In this document: in pieces, positions 35,377 to 44,164 of the stretch
How the letters are laid out: each line of letters starts with the position of its first letter
Position numbering within the stretch: the first letter of the stretch is position 1
From: Paenarthrobacter sp.
GTDB taxonomy: Bacteria; Actinomycetota; Actinomycetes; Actinomycetales; Micrococcaceae
Length of the DNA stretch: 64,000 bases
NCBI GenBank assembly: GCA_031179305.1
Contig: JAPSHX010000002.1
Location: forward strand, 248,001-312,000
Reading direction: 5' to 3'
Translations under genes and position numbers: made by a program
The notes under the pieces: model-generated
The model's database searches: none
The model's input: the letters and a program-made list of their open reading frames with translations, nothing else
Told to the model about the DNA's origin: nothing

Positions 35377-36596
35377 TTGGCAGCCTCCGGAGCCGGGTAG
35401 GCGTCGTGGCCGATACCGATTCCGGCGCCAACTTCGGAGATGACGGGTTTTGCCCCGCGGAAGTTCTCGCAGCAGTTGGGACGGCAGACGTCGTACCAAG
35501 GGCCCAGATCGGTGACGTGGGGACGTTCGGCGATGTTGTTGTCCACTGTGCGTTCGCAGATCAGGTCCACCAGGCCGGACACGAAAGCCGCGTGCGTACC
35601 CGGTGTGGGCACACGAGTGGCCTCGATGTCCAGGTTCTTGCAGGTTTCCAGTGCCTCGGTGTCCAGATCCCAGGCAACTTCCATATGGTCGCTGACAAAG
35701 CCAAGGGGAACGATGACCACACCGCGGACGCCCTCGGGGGCGATCTCCTCAAGGTGGTCATTGATGTCCGGTTCCAGCCAGGGAATGTGCGGGGCCCCCG
35801 AGCGGGACTGGTACACGAGGTCCCAAGCCACATTCGGTGCCACAGCGTCCATGATGGCTTTGGCGTTGGCAAGGTGCTGTGCAGCGTAGGCGGAACCTTC
35901 AGCGAATTCGCGCGGCTCGTCCTCAGACCTGCCCGCGGCTTCTGCATCCCGGGTCGGAATGGAATGGGTGGCGAACAGCACTCGAATCTTCGAATCCGGG
36001 TCGCCTTCGCCTGCCGCGGCCAGCTTCCCACGGATCTCCTCCAAGCCGGCGGCAGTTCCCTCGAGGAACGGCTGGACTACGCCGGGGTGGTCGAAGTATT
36101 GGCGGATCTTGTCCACCTCAAGCTTGCCGTCCAAACCGGTTTCAGTCAGCGCAATACCAATGTCTTCACGGTACTGGCGGCAGCTGGAGTAACAGGAGTA
36201 AATGCTGGTGGTGAGCATCAGTATCCGGCGGTGACCGGCGTCGTAGGCGTCCTGGAGGACCGGCGCGATGTACGGGTCCCAGTTCCGGTTTCCCCAGAGG
36301 ACCGGCAATTCGATGCCGCGCTGTTCCAGTTCAGCCTCGATCGCAGCCTTCAGCTCACGGTTCTGCTGGTTGATGGGGCTGATCCCACCAAAAGCCCGGT
36401 AGTGGTGCGAGACCTCTTCGAGGCGCTCATCCGGGATACCGCGACCACGGGTGACGTTGCGCAGGAAGGGAATGACGTCATCCTGGCCTTCAGGACCACC
36501 AAAGGATGCGAGCAACACGGCGTCGTACCGCTTGGGTTCCTGCCGTCCACGCTCAGTCACCGCGTTCGGGGCTGTGGAGATAACGGGCTGGGTCAT
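35373..36596 (-). CDS. cpfC: Coproporphyrin III ferrochelatase (actinobacterial HemH)
   Basis: The 407-residue protein inserts iron into coproporphyrin III in the Gram-positive route. The family signatures LLASFGGPEG, LFATHSIPTRD and PLGFVSDHMEVAWDLD are present, the last containing catalytic residues. The C terminus holds a Cys group (LICER, then DVCRPNCCENFRG), consistent with the [2Fe-2S] cluster reported for actinobacterial ferrochelatases. The ATG overlaps the hemQ stop (ATGA). Older annotations call it hemH, acting on protoporphyrin IX. Confidence 0.94.
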   Translation of the reverse strand: MTQPVISTAPNAVTERGRQEPKRYDAVLLASFGGPEGQDDVIPFLRNVTRGRGIPDERLEEVSHHYRAFGGISPINQQNRELKAAIEAELEQRGIELPVLWGNRNWDPYIAPVLQDAYDAGHRRILMLTTSIYSCYSSCRQYREDIGIALTETGLDGKLEVDKIRQYFDHPGVVQPFLEGTAAGLEEIRGKLAAAGEGDPDSKIRVLFATHSIPTRDAEAAGRSEDEPREFAEGSAYAAQHLANAKAIMDAVAPNVAWDLVYQSRSGAPHIPWLEPDINDHLEEIAPEGVRGVVIVPLGFVSDHMEVAWDLDTEALETCKNLDIEATRVPTPGTHAAFVSGLVDLICERTVDNNIAERPHVTDLGPWYDVCRPNCCENFRGAKPVISEVGAGIGIGHDAYPAPEAAK

Positions 36597-37294
36597 GCCA
36601 GGACCTCGGCAATCTCGGCAGCCGTGACGCGGCGGCCGGTGTAGAAGGGGATTTCTTCTCGAACGTGGTGGCGCGCCTCGGTGGACCGCAGGTGACGCAT
36701 CAGGTCCACGAGGTCCACCAGTTCAGGTGCTTCGAGGCCGAGGATCCATTCCCAGTCGCCCAGGGCAAAAGAGGAGACAGTGTTGGAAATGACCTGCGGG
36801 AATTCGCGTCCGAGCAGGCCGTGGTCGCGGAGCATCTTGCCACGCTCGTCCGTGGGCAACAGGTACCACTCGTAGGAACGCACAAACGGGTAGACGCAGA
36901 GCCAGGTGCTGGGCTCGACGCCACGGGCGTAGGCGGGCACGTGGCTCTTGGAGAACTCAGCTTCGCGGTGCACGCCCATGGCGGACCAGACGATGTCCGT
37001 TCCTGCGAAGAGCTTGCTGCGGCGGATGGACCGAACAGCTGCCTGCAGGTCCTCCGGCTTGGGCCCATGGAGCCACACCATGATGTCAGCGTCCGAGCGC
37101 ATGGCCGAGACGTCGTAGCTGCCCCGGAGGATCACGCCGCCCTCCGCGAGCTTCTCAGCAAGGGCTTCGAATTCCTGCGCAGCATCGCCGCTGCGCAGGA
37201 CGTCGGCCGAGCGCTTGAAGACCGTCCACAGCGTGTAGAACTGTTCTTCGGTTTCAGCAGTTTTAGTGACAGATTCGGCAGAAGTGTGGCTCAT
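36593..37294 (-). CDS. hemQ: Coproheme decarboxylase HemQ/ChdC
   Basis: The 233-residue chlorite-dismutase-family protein performs the last step of the coproporphyrin-dependent pathway, turning coproheme into haem b with peroxide. GVHREAEFSKSHVPAYARG carries the His that I take to replace the firmicute catalytic Tyr in actinobacteria, and DHGLLGREFPQV holds the likely proximal His. Together with CgoX and CpfC next door it shows the route goes through coproporphyrin. A CRP-like palindrome and possible promoter precede it. Confidence 0.94.
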   Translation of the reverse strand: MSHTSAESVTKTAETEEQFYTLWTVFKRSADVLRSGDAAQEFEALAEKLAEGGVILRGSYDVSAMRSDADIMVWLHGPKPEDLQAAVRSIRRSKLFAGTDIVWSAMGVHREAEFSKSHVPAYARGVEPSTWLCVYPFVRSYEWYLLPTDERGKMLRDHGLLGREFPQVISNTVSSFALGDWEWILGLEAPELVDLVDLMRHLRSTEARHHVREEIPFYTGRRVTAAEIAEVLA

Positions 37295-37339
37295 GGTTCA
37301 AGTTTGCCCCGCGCCAGCCCCTAAGTCGAAACGGATCAG

Positions 37340-37356
37340 TTCTACAAACCGTAGAA
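37340..37356. promoter_or_regulatory. Inverted repeat upstream of hemQ
   Basis: TTCTAC and GTAGAA flank a 5-base centre. On the minus strand TAGAAC within it can be a -10 box, 16 bases after TTTGCA, which would give hemQ its own promoter. The match is moderate. Confidence 0.4.
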
Positions 37357-37371
37357 GTGATGCAAATCACA
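37356..37371. promoter_or_regulatory. CRP/GlxR-like binding site upstream of hemQ
   Basis: AGTGATGCAAATCACA matches the TGTGA-N6-TCACA consensus of CRP-family regulators at nine of ten positions. It lies 62-77 bases upstream of the hemQ start and overlaps the possible -35 region there. GlxR/CRP regulators are common in actinobacteria; which factor acts is inference. Confidence 0.5.
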
Positions 37372-37381
37372 AATCTGACAG

Positions 37382-38851
37382 TCAGTCGGCCCGTACGGCG
37401 GCGAGTTGCGCGCGCGTGTCAGCCACAACTGCGGCAAGGCCGTTTCCGGCCAACCAGCCGCCCACCACGCTAAGTCCGTCCGCTGCGGCACACACCTGGC
37501 GGACTTGCGCCACGCGCTGTTTATGACCGACGGCGGCGAACGGTAAGGCGCCCGCCCACCGCACCACATCCCAGTCAACGATGTCCGCCCGCGAAATGGG
37601 AACTGTCAGCAGTGTGGAAGCATCCTCCAACGCCGCCGCCAGCAGAGATTCGTCATCGAGGACAACATCCCCGCCCCCGCCAGCTTCTTCACGCCGGCCG
37701 TAGGAAAGGCGCAAAACGTGGGTGCCGGGACCAGCTTCGTCGGCCAGCCAATCCCACTTGGCAGTGGCATGAGTCAGCGCCTTCGCCTTAATCCCCGGGG
37801 TTTCAGGCGCCACCAGGATCCCCGTCCCCCGCGGCCTGCCATCGAGCTGGGGCAAGTCCACCACCATCGTCACAAGACTCACCAGCGGACCGGGAGCCGG
37901 GCGGAGGCTGGACAGCTCAGGCAAGGACTTCTCCAGCAGCCCGACAGCGGCCGGGCCGTCGAGCGCGACCACCAGCCTGTCGGCGTCGTACGCGGCGTTC
38001 CCGGTGGTAACCCGCCAGCCATCCTGCGTCTTCACGACGTCGTCGGCGTGTTGACCCAAGCGCAGCTCGACTCCCCGTTCCCGGAGGTCCGCTACGAGCG
38101 CTTCAACGAGAGTGTGCATTCCACCCTTCAAACCCGCGACGGCGGAACCCGCCTTGGTCGGACCGGACGCGCCGCCGGAAGCGGACGCTGAACCTCTGCC
38201 GGCTATGCGTTGAGCCGCAACAGCGGCAGCGAGGGAGCCCTGGGCGCGAATGCCCGCGCGCAGCCCTGGGGCCACCATGTCAACATCCAAGAGGGCGGGG
38301 GCGGCCGAGTGAACGCCACCGACTACGGGTGAAACAAGTCGTTCAAGAACTTTTTTACCCATCCGGGTACGAACCAAGGAAGAGACGCTGGTGACCTCCG
38401 AAGACGTTCCAAGAGAGGCCGGGAGCCAGCGGTCCAAGGAGGCCCTGATAGCTCCTGTGAAGCCCAATGATCGCCGCACTTCGGGGTCCCAGGGGTTCGC
38501 CGGAATCCCAAGTACTCCCGTCTTTGGGAGCTCTTGCGGGCCGCTCGGCAGCTGCACCCAAGCACCGCCGGGGTGCGGGGCTACGATCCTGTCCGCCAGT
38601 CCAAGCTCACGCGCCAAGTCGGCTACAGCTGTTGAGCGGGTGGCGAACGATTCCGCCCCGCTGTCCAGGTGCAGCCCGGCAACAACGTGACTTCCCACGC
38701 AGCCGCCCCAGGCCTGGTTGGCCTCAAGGACGGTTACCGCAGAACCGGCCACGGCCAGTTCCCGTGCGGCGATCAGGCCCGAGATGCCACCGCCCACTAC
38801 GACGGCGGCTGGTCCTGCTGCTGCTTTGGGCGTTGCGTGTCCCCCGCGCAT
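37382..38851 (-). CDS. cgoX: Coproporphyrinogen III oxidase (CgoX, HemY/HemG type)
   Basis: This 489-residue FAD enzyme oxidises coproporphyrinogen III to coproporphyrin III with oxygen. The N terminus has the dinucleotide-binding GGGISGLIAARELA and the FAD-contacting EANQAWGGCVGS. The C terminus shows LSVVGGWLAGNGLAAVVAD, the usual closing FAD motif. ATG 38851 follows GGAGTAGGAACA, which lies within the last codons of hemE and the five-base gap. It may be annotated as hemG or hemY elsewhere. An 87-base gap then separates it from hemQ. Confidence 0.93.
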   Translation of the reverse strand: MRGGHATPKAAAGPAAVVVGGGISGLIAARELAVAGSAVTVLEANQAWGGCVGSHVVAGLHLDSGAESFATRSTAVADLARELGLADRIVAPHPGGAWVQLPSGPQELPKTGVLGIPANPWDPEVRRSLGFTGAIRASLDRWLPASLGTSSEVTSVSSLVRTRMGKKVLERLVSPVVGGVHSAAPALLDVDMVAPGLRAGIRAQGSLAAAVAAQRIAGRGSASASGGASGPTKAGSAVAGLKGGMHTLVEALVADLRERGVELRLGQHADDVVKTQDGWRVTTGNAAYDADRLVVALDGPAAVGLLEKSLPELSSLRPAPGPLVSLVTMVVDLPQLDGRPRGTGILVAPETPGIKAKALTHATAKWDWLADEAGPGTHVLRLSYGRREEAGGGGDVVLDDESLLAAALEDASTLLTVPISRADIVDWDVVRWAGALPFAAVGHKQRVAQVRQVCAAADGLSVVGGWLAGNGLAAVVADTRAQLAAVRAD

Positions 38852-38856
38852 TGTTC

Positions 38857-39972
38857 CTACTCCGCGGGGATGGAGTGAATGAGCTCCACGACGCGCGTCA
38901 GGACTGTGGGGTCCGTTTCGGGGGGAACTCCGTGACCGAGGTTCAGCACGTGGCCCGGTGCGTGGGAACCGGCGGCAATTACTTCGCGGACGTGGGCTTC
39001 AAGGACCTCCCACGGGGCAGACAGAAGAGCGGGGTCGATGTTGCCCTGAAGCGGCACAGTGCCACCGAGCCGCCGGTTGGCCTCGTCCAAGGGCAGCCGG
39101 TAGTCCACGCCCACGACGTCCACTCCGACGTCGCGCATGGCAACCAGCAGCTCGGAAGTGCCTGTGCCGAAGTGGATCAGCGGTGCCCCGAGTCCACGGG
39201 CGTGGTCAAGCGCGCGTGTGGATGCCGGCGCCACGTACTTGGTGTAGTCAGACAGGCCCAGGGATCCGGCCCAGGAGTCAAAGAGCTGCGCTGCCGAAGC
39301 TCCTGCCTCAAGCTGGGCCTGAAGGAACATGCCGGAGGTATCGGCAGCCCAGTTGGCCAGCGCGGCCCAGGTCTCGGGCTCCGCATGCATCATGGTCCGC
39401 GGGCCGAGGTGGTCACGCGAGGGCTTCCCTTCAACCATGTAGGCGGCGAGTGTGAATGGCGCACCGGCAAAGCCGATGAGCGGGGTCTTGCCCAATTCGG
39501 CAACCGTCAGGCGGACCGCTTCACGAATGGGCTCCAGGGCTTCCCACGTCAGCGTGGGCAGGGCAGCAACGTCAGCTGCTGTCCGGACCGGCTTATCCAG
39601 GACAGGTCCCACGCCTGGAACGATGTCCACACCGACACCCGCCAGCTTCAGCGGAATGACGATGTCAGAGAAGAAGATGGCGGCGTCCACATCGTGGCGG
39701 CGAACAGGTTGGAGGGTGATCTCGGCGGCGAGTTCCGGGCGGAGGCAAGAGTCCAGCATGGCCACGCCCTCGCGCACCTTCAGGTACTCCGGAAGGGAAC
39801 GGCCAGCCTGGCGCATGAACCATACCGGCCTGCGCGAAGGGGCGCCGCCGCGGTATGCCGTAATAAGCGGCGAGTCCGAGGTGCGACCGTCCTTCAGCGG
39901 GTGGTTGGCGTCGAGGGTTCCCGCCGGGGCGTTGGAGGCCGTACTGTTGGATGCTGCCGCGCTTGAAGTCAT
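38857..39972 (-). CDS. hemE: Uroporphyrinogen decarboxylase
   Basis: The 371-residue enzyme converts uroporphyrinogen III to coproporphyrinogen III. The signature [20 protein letters not shown] carries substrate-binding Arg residues, and [16 protein letters not shown] and FGTGTSELL are further family patches. I chose ATG 39972 because GAAGG precedes it; the longer frame to 40059 would overlap the hemA promoter region. It is the first gene of the leftward haem operon and is divergent from hemA. Confidence 0.95.
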   Translation of the reverse strand: MTSSAAASNSTASNAPAGTLDANHPLKDGRTSDSPLITAYRGGAPSRRPVWFMRQAGRSLPEYLKVREGVAMLDSCLRPELAAEITLQPVRRHDVDAAIFFSDIVIPLKLAGVGVDIVPGVGPVLDKPVRTAADVAALPTLTWEALEPIREAVRLTVAELGKTPLIGFAGAPFTLAAYMVEGKPSRDHLGPRTMMHAEPETWAALANWAADTSGMFLQAQLEAGASAAQLFDSWAGSLGLSDYTKYVAPASTRALDHARGLGAPLIHFGTGTSELLVAMRDVGVDVVGVDYRLPLDEANRRLGGTVPLQGNIDPALLSAPWEVLEAHVREVIAAGSHAPGHVLNLGHGVPPETDPTVLTRVVELIHSIPAE

Positions 39973-40090
39973 GCCTTCGATTGTGCCGAAAATCCGAGGC
40001 AAAAGATAACGACAAGCTGTCACGTCGCGCCCCGCCCGGGCCGTTGTGGCCGGGATCACTCGCCTGCGTGTGGATCACCACGGCGCCACA

Positions 40091-40121
40091 TTGTTCTACC
40101 GGGCTACGAAAAAGCTATGAT
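40091..40121 (+). promoter_or_regulatory. hemA: Candidate promoter of hemA
   Basis: TATGAT (40116-40121) is a strong -10 box, with a weak -35 TTGTTC at 40091-40096 (19-base spacing). Transcription would start within about 10 bases, at or just before the GTG at 40131, so hemA may have little or no leader. Confidence 0.5.
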
Positions 40122-40130
40122 TGGGGTGCT

Positions 40131-41453
40131 GTGGTTCTTTTCTCATTGGTGGCTACACACGCCGACATCGACCTCGAAACCGTCGCTCAGTTGAGCAACG
40201 GTTCCTCTGAGCTTGCCTCGGCAGCCCTGACAGACTCCTCTGTGGTTTCCGGAGCCGTGGTCCTGGCCACGTGCAACCGCTACGAGGTTTACGGCGAAAC
40301 TGCCAACGGCGCTGACCTTGAGGCAGCCCGTTCCGCCCTCGTTTCACAGATCAGCGAACTCAGCGGCCTCAATGAACAACTCGTCTCCCGCTCCTTTGCG
40401 ACACATACCGGCCCGGACGTTACCCGGCACCTCTTCGCCGTGAGCGCCGGACTGGATTCAGCCGTAGTGGGTGAGCGTGAAATTGCAGGCCAGGTTCGAC
40501 GGGCACTGATCACCGCCCAGCAGGAAGGCACCGCCAGCTCCGGCCTCGTGCGCCTCTTCCAGGCAGCATCCAAGACCGCCAAGGATGTTGGTGCGCAAAC
40601 CGCCCTCGGATCGCGTGGGCTTTCCATCGTGTCTGTCGCCTTGGACCTGGCCACCGACCTCGCCGAGAACGACGATTGGTCCACCAAGAAAGTGGTTGTC
40701 TTCGGAACCGGGGCCTACGCCGGCGCTACCATGTCACTCCTCCGTGAGCGCGGCTGCACGGATGTTTCCGTTTATTCTTCTTCCGGCCGCGCCGAAGGCT
40801 TCGTGGCGACCCGCGGCGGAACAGCACTCGACGCCGACACTCTTCCCGCTGCTGTTGCCGCAGCAGACGTCATGATCGGCTGCAGCGGTTCCGACAACCG
40901 GGTGGAGGCCGCAGACCTTGCCCGGGTCCGGGCAAATTCGGGCAAGCCCTTGATCGCGATTGACCTCGCCCTCACCCATGATTTCGACCCCGCAGTGGGC
41001 GAACTCGACGGCGTTGAACTCCTGACGCTTGAATCCGTCCGGCTCGCTGCACCCCAGGAACAAGCAGAGTCACTCTCGCAGGCCAGCGCAATCGTCAACG
41101 GCGCTGCCACCTCATTCGAGTCCGAACGCGAAGCCCGCTCCGTGGACACCGCCATCGTGGCGCTCCGCCGCCACACCATGAACGTCCTTGACGCGGAAAT
41201 GGAAAAAGTCCGCGCCCGTCACGGTTGTACTGCTGCTGCCGAAGAGGTGGAGTTCGCCCTACGCCGGATGGTCAAGCAGCTCCTGCACATCCCCACCGTC
41301 CGGGCGCGTGAACTGGCAGCCAACGGCCAGCAGGACGACTACGTTGCCGCACTCGAGGCCCTCTACGGTATCCAAGTGGAACAGCCCCGGCCTGTTGCCC
41401 CTGCCGCCGAGTGCCCGGTGGATCACGAGCAACTCCGCTCCGAAAGCGCCTGA
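40131..41453 (+). CDS. hemA: Glutamyl-tRNA reductase
   Basis: The 440-residue enzyme reduces glutamyl-tRNA to glutamate 1-semialdehyde, the committed step. The catalytic Cys is in [12 protein letters not shown], and [15 protein letters not shown] and the NADPH fold [17 protein letters not shown] follow. I chose GTG 40131 because the encoded [22 protein letters not shown] aligns with family N termini and a -10 box sits 9 bases upstream; upstream codons in the same frame are in hemE territory. It heads rightward, away from the rest of the cluster. Confidence 0.94.
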   Translation: MVLFSLVATHADIDLETVAQLSNGSSELASAALTDSSVVSGAVVLATCNRYEVYGETANGADLEAARSALVSQISELSGLNEQLVSRSFATHTGPDVTRHLFAVSAGLDSAVVGEREIAGQVRRALITAQQEGTASSGLVRLFQAASKTAKDVGAQTALGSRGLSIVSVALDLATDLAENDDWSTKKVVVFGTGAYAGATMSLLRERGCTDVSVYSSSGRAEGFVATRGGTALDADTLPAAVAAADVMIGCSGSDNRVEAADLARVRANSGKPLIAIDLALTHDFDPAVGELDGVELLTLESVRLAAPQEQAESLSQASAIVNGAATSFESEREARSVDTAIVALRRHTMNVLDAEMEKVRARHGCTAAAEEVEFALRRMVKQLLHIPTVRARELAANGQQDDYVAALEALYGIQVEQPRPVAPAAECPVDHEQLRSESA

Positions 41454-41470
41454 CCGCCCTAGTTGGGCGG
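41454..41470. terminator. Short GC hairpin between convergent hemA and moeZ
   Basis: CCGCCC and GGGCGG flank a 5-base loop immediately after the hemA stop. It has no U tract; termination activity is uncertain. Confidence 0.4.
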
Positions 41471-41513
41471 CCCACCGCCGGCTTGGCCGTACTAGCTGCG
41501 CACCCACCTATGC

Positions 41514-42716
41514 CTAGTAGACGGGCTTCTGCGGCTCCACATCACGCACCCAGGCGAGAATACCGCCGTCGAGATGGCTGACGCGGGTATAACCCGCCTT
41601 TTGTGCCGCTTCCAAGACTGTGGCCGAGCGCGTCCCGGCCTTGCAGTGGAACACTATGTCCTTGTCCTGCGGCAGCTCTACCCACGCCTCGCCGGAGAGA
41701 ATACGGCCTTGCGGAATGAGGCGGGAGCCATCGATGCTCACAATGCTGTGCTCGCCGGACTCACGGACATCCACGAGTTCAAAGTCCCGATCCCCGAGCT
41801 CCCGCTCGGCAAGCATTCCTGCGAGGTCCCTGGCGGTAACAGTGTGCGCCTGGTCCGCGGCCGCCGGTGGCGTCACGCCGCAGAAGGCTTCGTAGTCAGT
41901 CAGTTCCGTGATGGGTTCGGCCTCCGGATCCTTGGAGACCCTAATCTCGCGCCAGCTGCCACCAAGAGCGTCAAAGAGCGCCACACGGCCGAGCAATGAA
42001 CGCCCGACGCCGGTGATCAACTTCACGGCCTCAGTGACCATGAGCGATCCAACAGCTGCACACAGCATGCCGAACACCCCGCCCTCGCCACAGGACGGCA
42101 CAGACCCTGCGGGAGGCGCTTCAGGGTAGAGATCCCTGTAGGTGGGCCCGTGTTCGGCCCAGAAGACGCTCACTTGCCCATCGAAACGGAAAATGGAGCC
42201 CCAGACGTAGGGCTTCCCGAGGATGGCAGCGGCGTCATTCACGAGGTACCGCGTGGCAAAGTTGTCGGCCCCGTCCAGGATGAGGTCATATTGCGCAAAC
42301 AGCTCCAGCGCGTTGGAAGAGTCGAGCCGGACGTCATGTAGGACCACGTTGACCAAAGGATTGAGCTCTGCAATGGCATTGCGCGCAGATTCGATCTTGG
42401 GCGTACCCACGTCCTTCACGCCATGGATTACCTGTCGCTGCAGGTTGCTGAGGTCCACCACATCGTCGTCCACAATGCCAAGAGTGCCCACGCCCGCGGC
42501 GGCCAAATAGAGCAGGGCAGGAGAACCAAGGCCTCCCGCGCCAATGACGAGGACTCTTGCATTCTTGAGCCTGCGTTGGCCCATGGCGCCAATTTCGGGA
42601 ATGATGAGGTGCCGGGAGTACCTCTCCACCTCGGCCGGCGTGAGTTCGGCGGCCGGTTCAACGAGGGGCGGCAGGACGGCGGGCGCAGCAGCGGGGGCAG
42701 CAACAATTGAGGCCAT
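41514..42716 (-). CDS. moeZ: MoeZ-type adenylyltransferase with C-terminal rhodanese domain
   Basis: The 400-residue protein joins an E1/ThiF/MoeB-like adenylyltransferase (nucleotide loop VLVIGAGGLGSPALLYLAAA, catalytic DGADNFATRYLVND) to a rhodanese domain with active Cys in VFHCKAGTRSA. Such proteins adenylate and then thiolate C-terminal Gly-Gly sulfur carriers for molybdopterin, thiamine or cysteine synthesis. The zinc CxxC pairs of E. coli MoeB are missing (SCGEGGVFGML instead), as in mycobacterial MoeZ. ThiS, 2.6 kb away, ends in Gly-Gly and is a plausible client. Confidence 0.92.
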   Translation of the reverse strand: MASIVAAPAAAPAVLPPLVEPAAELTPAEVERYSRHLIIPEIGAMGQRRLKNARVLVIGAGGLGSPALLYLAAAGVGTLGIVDDDVVDLSNLQRQVIHGVKDVGTPKIESARNAIAELNPLVNVVLHDVRLDSSNALELFAQYDLILDGADNFATRYLVNDAAAILGKPYVWGSIFRFDGQVSVFWAEHGPTYRDLYPEAPPAGSVPSCGEGGVFGMLCAAVGSLMVTEAVKLITGVGRSLLGRVALFDALGGSWREIRVSKDPEAEPITELTDYEAFCGVTPPAAADQAHTVTARDLAGMLAERELGDRDFELVDVRESGEHSIVSIDGSRLIPQGRILSGEAWVELPQDKDIVFHCKAGTRSATVLEAAQKAGYTRVSHLDGGILAWVRDVEPQKPVY

Positions 42717-42800
42717 ACCCCAATGTATGCCTGCAGATGCCGCCCGGTCATATTACCCCCCGGTAGAGTAGTCATAACTGCAAAGGAAAGGCGGCAGACT

Positions 42801-43457
42801 GTGGCTGACGGCACACGGGCAAACGATGGAGCACCGGCCAAGCTGGAACGGGCAGGTACAACGCGTTCCCCACGATTGCCGCGGGACGAGCGCCGCGCAC
42901 AGTTGCTGAACGCAGCCTTGGAAGTATTCGTCTCCAACGGCTTCCATGGGGCGGCCATGGACGAGATCGCAGAAGCCGCACATGTAAGCAAACCAGTGCT
43001 TTACCAGCACTTCCCGTCCAAGCGCGAGCTCTATATGGCTCTTTTGGACAGCCACTTGGCAACCTTGACACAGCTCATGCTCGACGCCTTGAACTCCACC
43101 ACGGACAACAAGGAACGCGTCAAGGCCGTCATGCGCGCCTATTACAGGTTCATCGCCGACGACGACCAAGCCCACCGCCTGGTATTCGAATCGGACCTCA
43201 TTAATGACCCCGACGTCAGTTCGCGTTTGGAGACATTCAACAAAACGTTTGCGGACGCCGTGGCCCACGTCATTGCCGAGGACACCAAGCTTCCCCCTCT
43301 TGAAGCGCAGCTCCTTGGGCGGGGTTTGGCCGGAATGGCGCAGGTCAGCGCCCGGTATTGGCTTGAAACGGACGGAAACCTGGACCTCGATGTGGCCAGT
43401 GATCTGATCTATCGTTTAGCTTGGCGCGGAATCAGTCGATTCCCCAAAGAGTCCTAG
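42801..43457 (+). CDS. TetR/AcrR-family transcriptional regulator
   Basis: The 218-residue protein has a TetR helix-turn-helix (GFHGAAMDEIAEAAHVSKPV followed by LYQHFPSKREL, about residues 40-75) and a ligand domain of the type found in actinobacterial regulators beside DUF3107. GTG 42801 follows AAAGG with nine-base spacing; the frame extends upstream without family similarity. It is divergent from moeZ and 50 bases upstream of the DUF3107 gene. The effector is unknown. Confidence 0.88.
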   Translation: MADGTRANDGAPAKLERAGTTRSPRLPRDERRAQLLNAALEVFVSNGFHGAAMDEIAEAAHVSKPVLYQHFPSKRELYMALLDSHLATLTQLMLDALNSTTDNKERVKAVMRAYYRFIADDDQAHRLVFESDLINDPDVSSRLETFNKTFADAVAHVIAEDTKLPPLEAQLLGRGLAGMAQVSARYWLETDGNLDLDVASDLIYRLAWRGISRFPKES

Positions 43458-43507
43458 GCTACAAATAGAGGACTGACTTAACCCTTGATTGGCTTGGAGG
43501 CCTTGCT

Positions 43508-43732
43508 GTGGAAGTAAAGATCGGCATTCAGAACGTTGGCCGTGAGATCGTGCTCGAATCCGCTTTGGATGCCGACGCGGTTGCCAAGATCGTGGCCGAG
43601 GCCGTGACCAAGGGCTCCGAACTTCGCCTAACGGACGAGAAGGGCCGCCAGATCATCGTTCCCGGCAACGTCTTGGGCTATGTGGAGATCGGCGCCGAGG
43701 AAGTTCGCCGCGTAGGCTTCGGCGCCCTCTAG
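43508..43732 (+). CDS. DUF3107 family small protein
   Basis: The 74-residue protein matches DUF3107, a short actinobacterial family of unknown role, ending in the typical EVRRVGFG. It starts with GTG preceded by GGAGG. The TetR-DUF3107 order, with a DEAD-box helicase and ferritin-like protein nearby, is conserved in actinobacteria as I recall it from M. tuberculosis. Confidence 0.88.
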   Translation: MEVKIGIQNVGREIVLESALDADAVAKIVAEAVTKGSELRLTDEKGRQIIVPGNVLGYVEIGAEEVRRVGFGAL

Positions 43733-43770
43733 CCCAATCCCCGCGTCCCGTCGTCCGCTAAGGAGTTTTC

Positions 43771-44073
43771 ATGCTTTCTCTCGTCGTGGTGGTTTTGGCC
43801 ACCATTGCCACCGGATTCATCGTGTGGGCCAACGACAAGCGGCACGGCAAATACGGAATTGCACTGCCGGCCGGCGTCTCAGCAGCTGTCGGCACCCTGA
43901 GCTGGATCGCGTTCATCAGCGCCGGATTGGGTTACCAGCCGGGCGCAACGTGGATTCCGTGGGTCCTGCCGATGGTGCTCGGGACTGCCGCGGCGGTTGC
44001 TGTGGTGCTCTTTCTGGGCCGGAGCCGGACGAAGCACGATACTGTGGCGCTCACCAAGGCCCTGCGGCTCTAA
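43771..44073 (+). CDS. Small membrane protein of unknown function
   Basis: The 100-residue product has three predicted membrane helices (about 1-18, 30-50 and 60-85) and a basic C-terminal end. AAGGAG seven bases upstream of the ATG supports translation. I recognise no family with a known role. It lies 38 bases after the DUF3107 gene on the same strand. Confidence 0.75.
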   Translation: MLSLVVVVLATIATGFIVWANDKRHGKYGIALPAGVSAAVGTLSWIAFISAGLGYQPGATWIPWVLPMVLGTAAAVAVVLFLGRSRTKHDTVALTKALRL

Positions 44074-44080
44074 CGCTTTA

Positions 44081-44163
44081 AGCCCGCGAGATGGCAGTTA
44101 ACACCAATGGTCAAGTAACACCAATGGTCGAGCTTGGGATTGGTGTTACTGCCATCTGGGCGG
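44081..44163. repeat. Nested direct and inverted repeat between convergent genes
   Basis: AGATGGCAGTTAACACCAAT (44089-44108) faces ATTGGTGTTACTGCCATCT (44139-44157), which pairs with it except for one extra T. The loop contains a second direct copy of TAACACCAATGGTC (44099-44112 and 44116-44129, 17-base period). The left arm can therefore pair with the right arm in two registers. It sits between the stops of the small membrane protein and the pterin dehydratase, so it may act as a terminator, although neither side has a U tract. Confidence 0.75.
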
Positions 44164-44164
44164 T

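Noticed and set aside
35406..36644. Plus-strand open frame of 412 codons opposite cpfC
   Set aside because: Antisense shadow of the ferrochelatase; no domain or ribosome site.
38467..39966. Plus-strand open frame of 499 codons spanning the ends of cgoX and hemE
   Set aside because: It crosses two well-supported minus-strand genes and encodes no recognisable protein.
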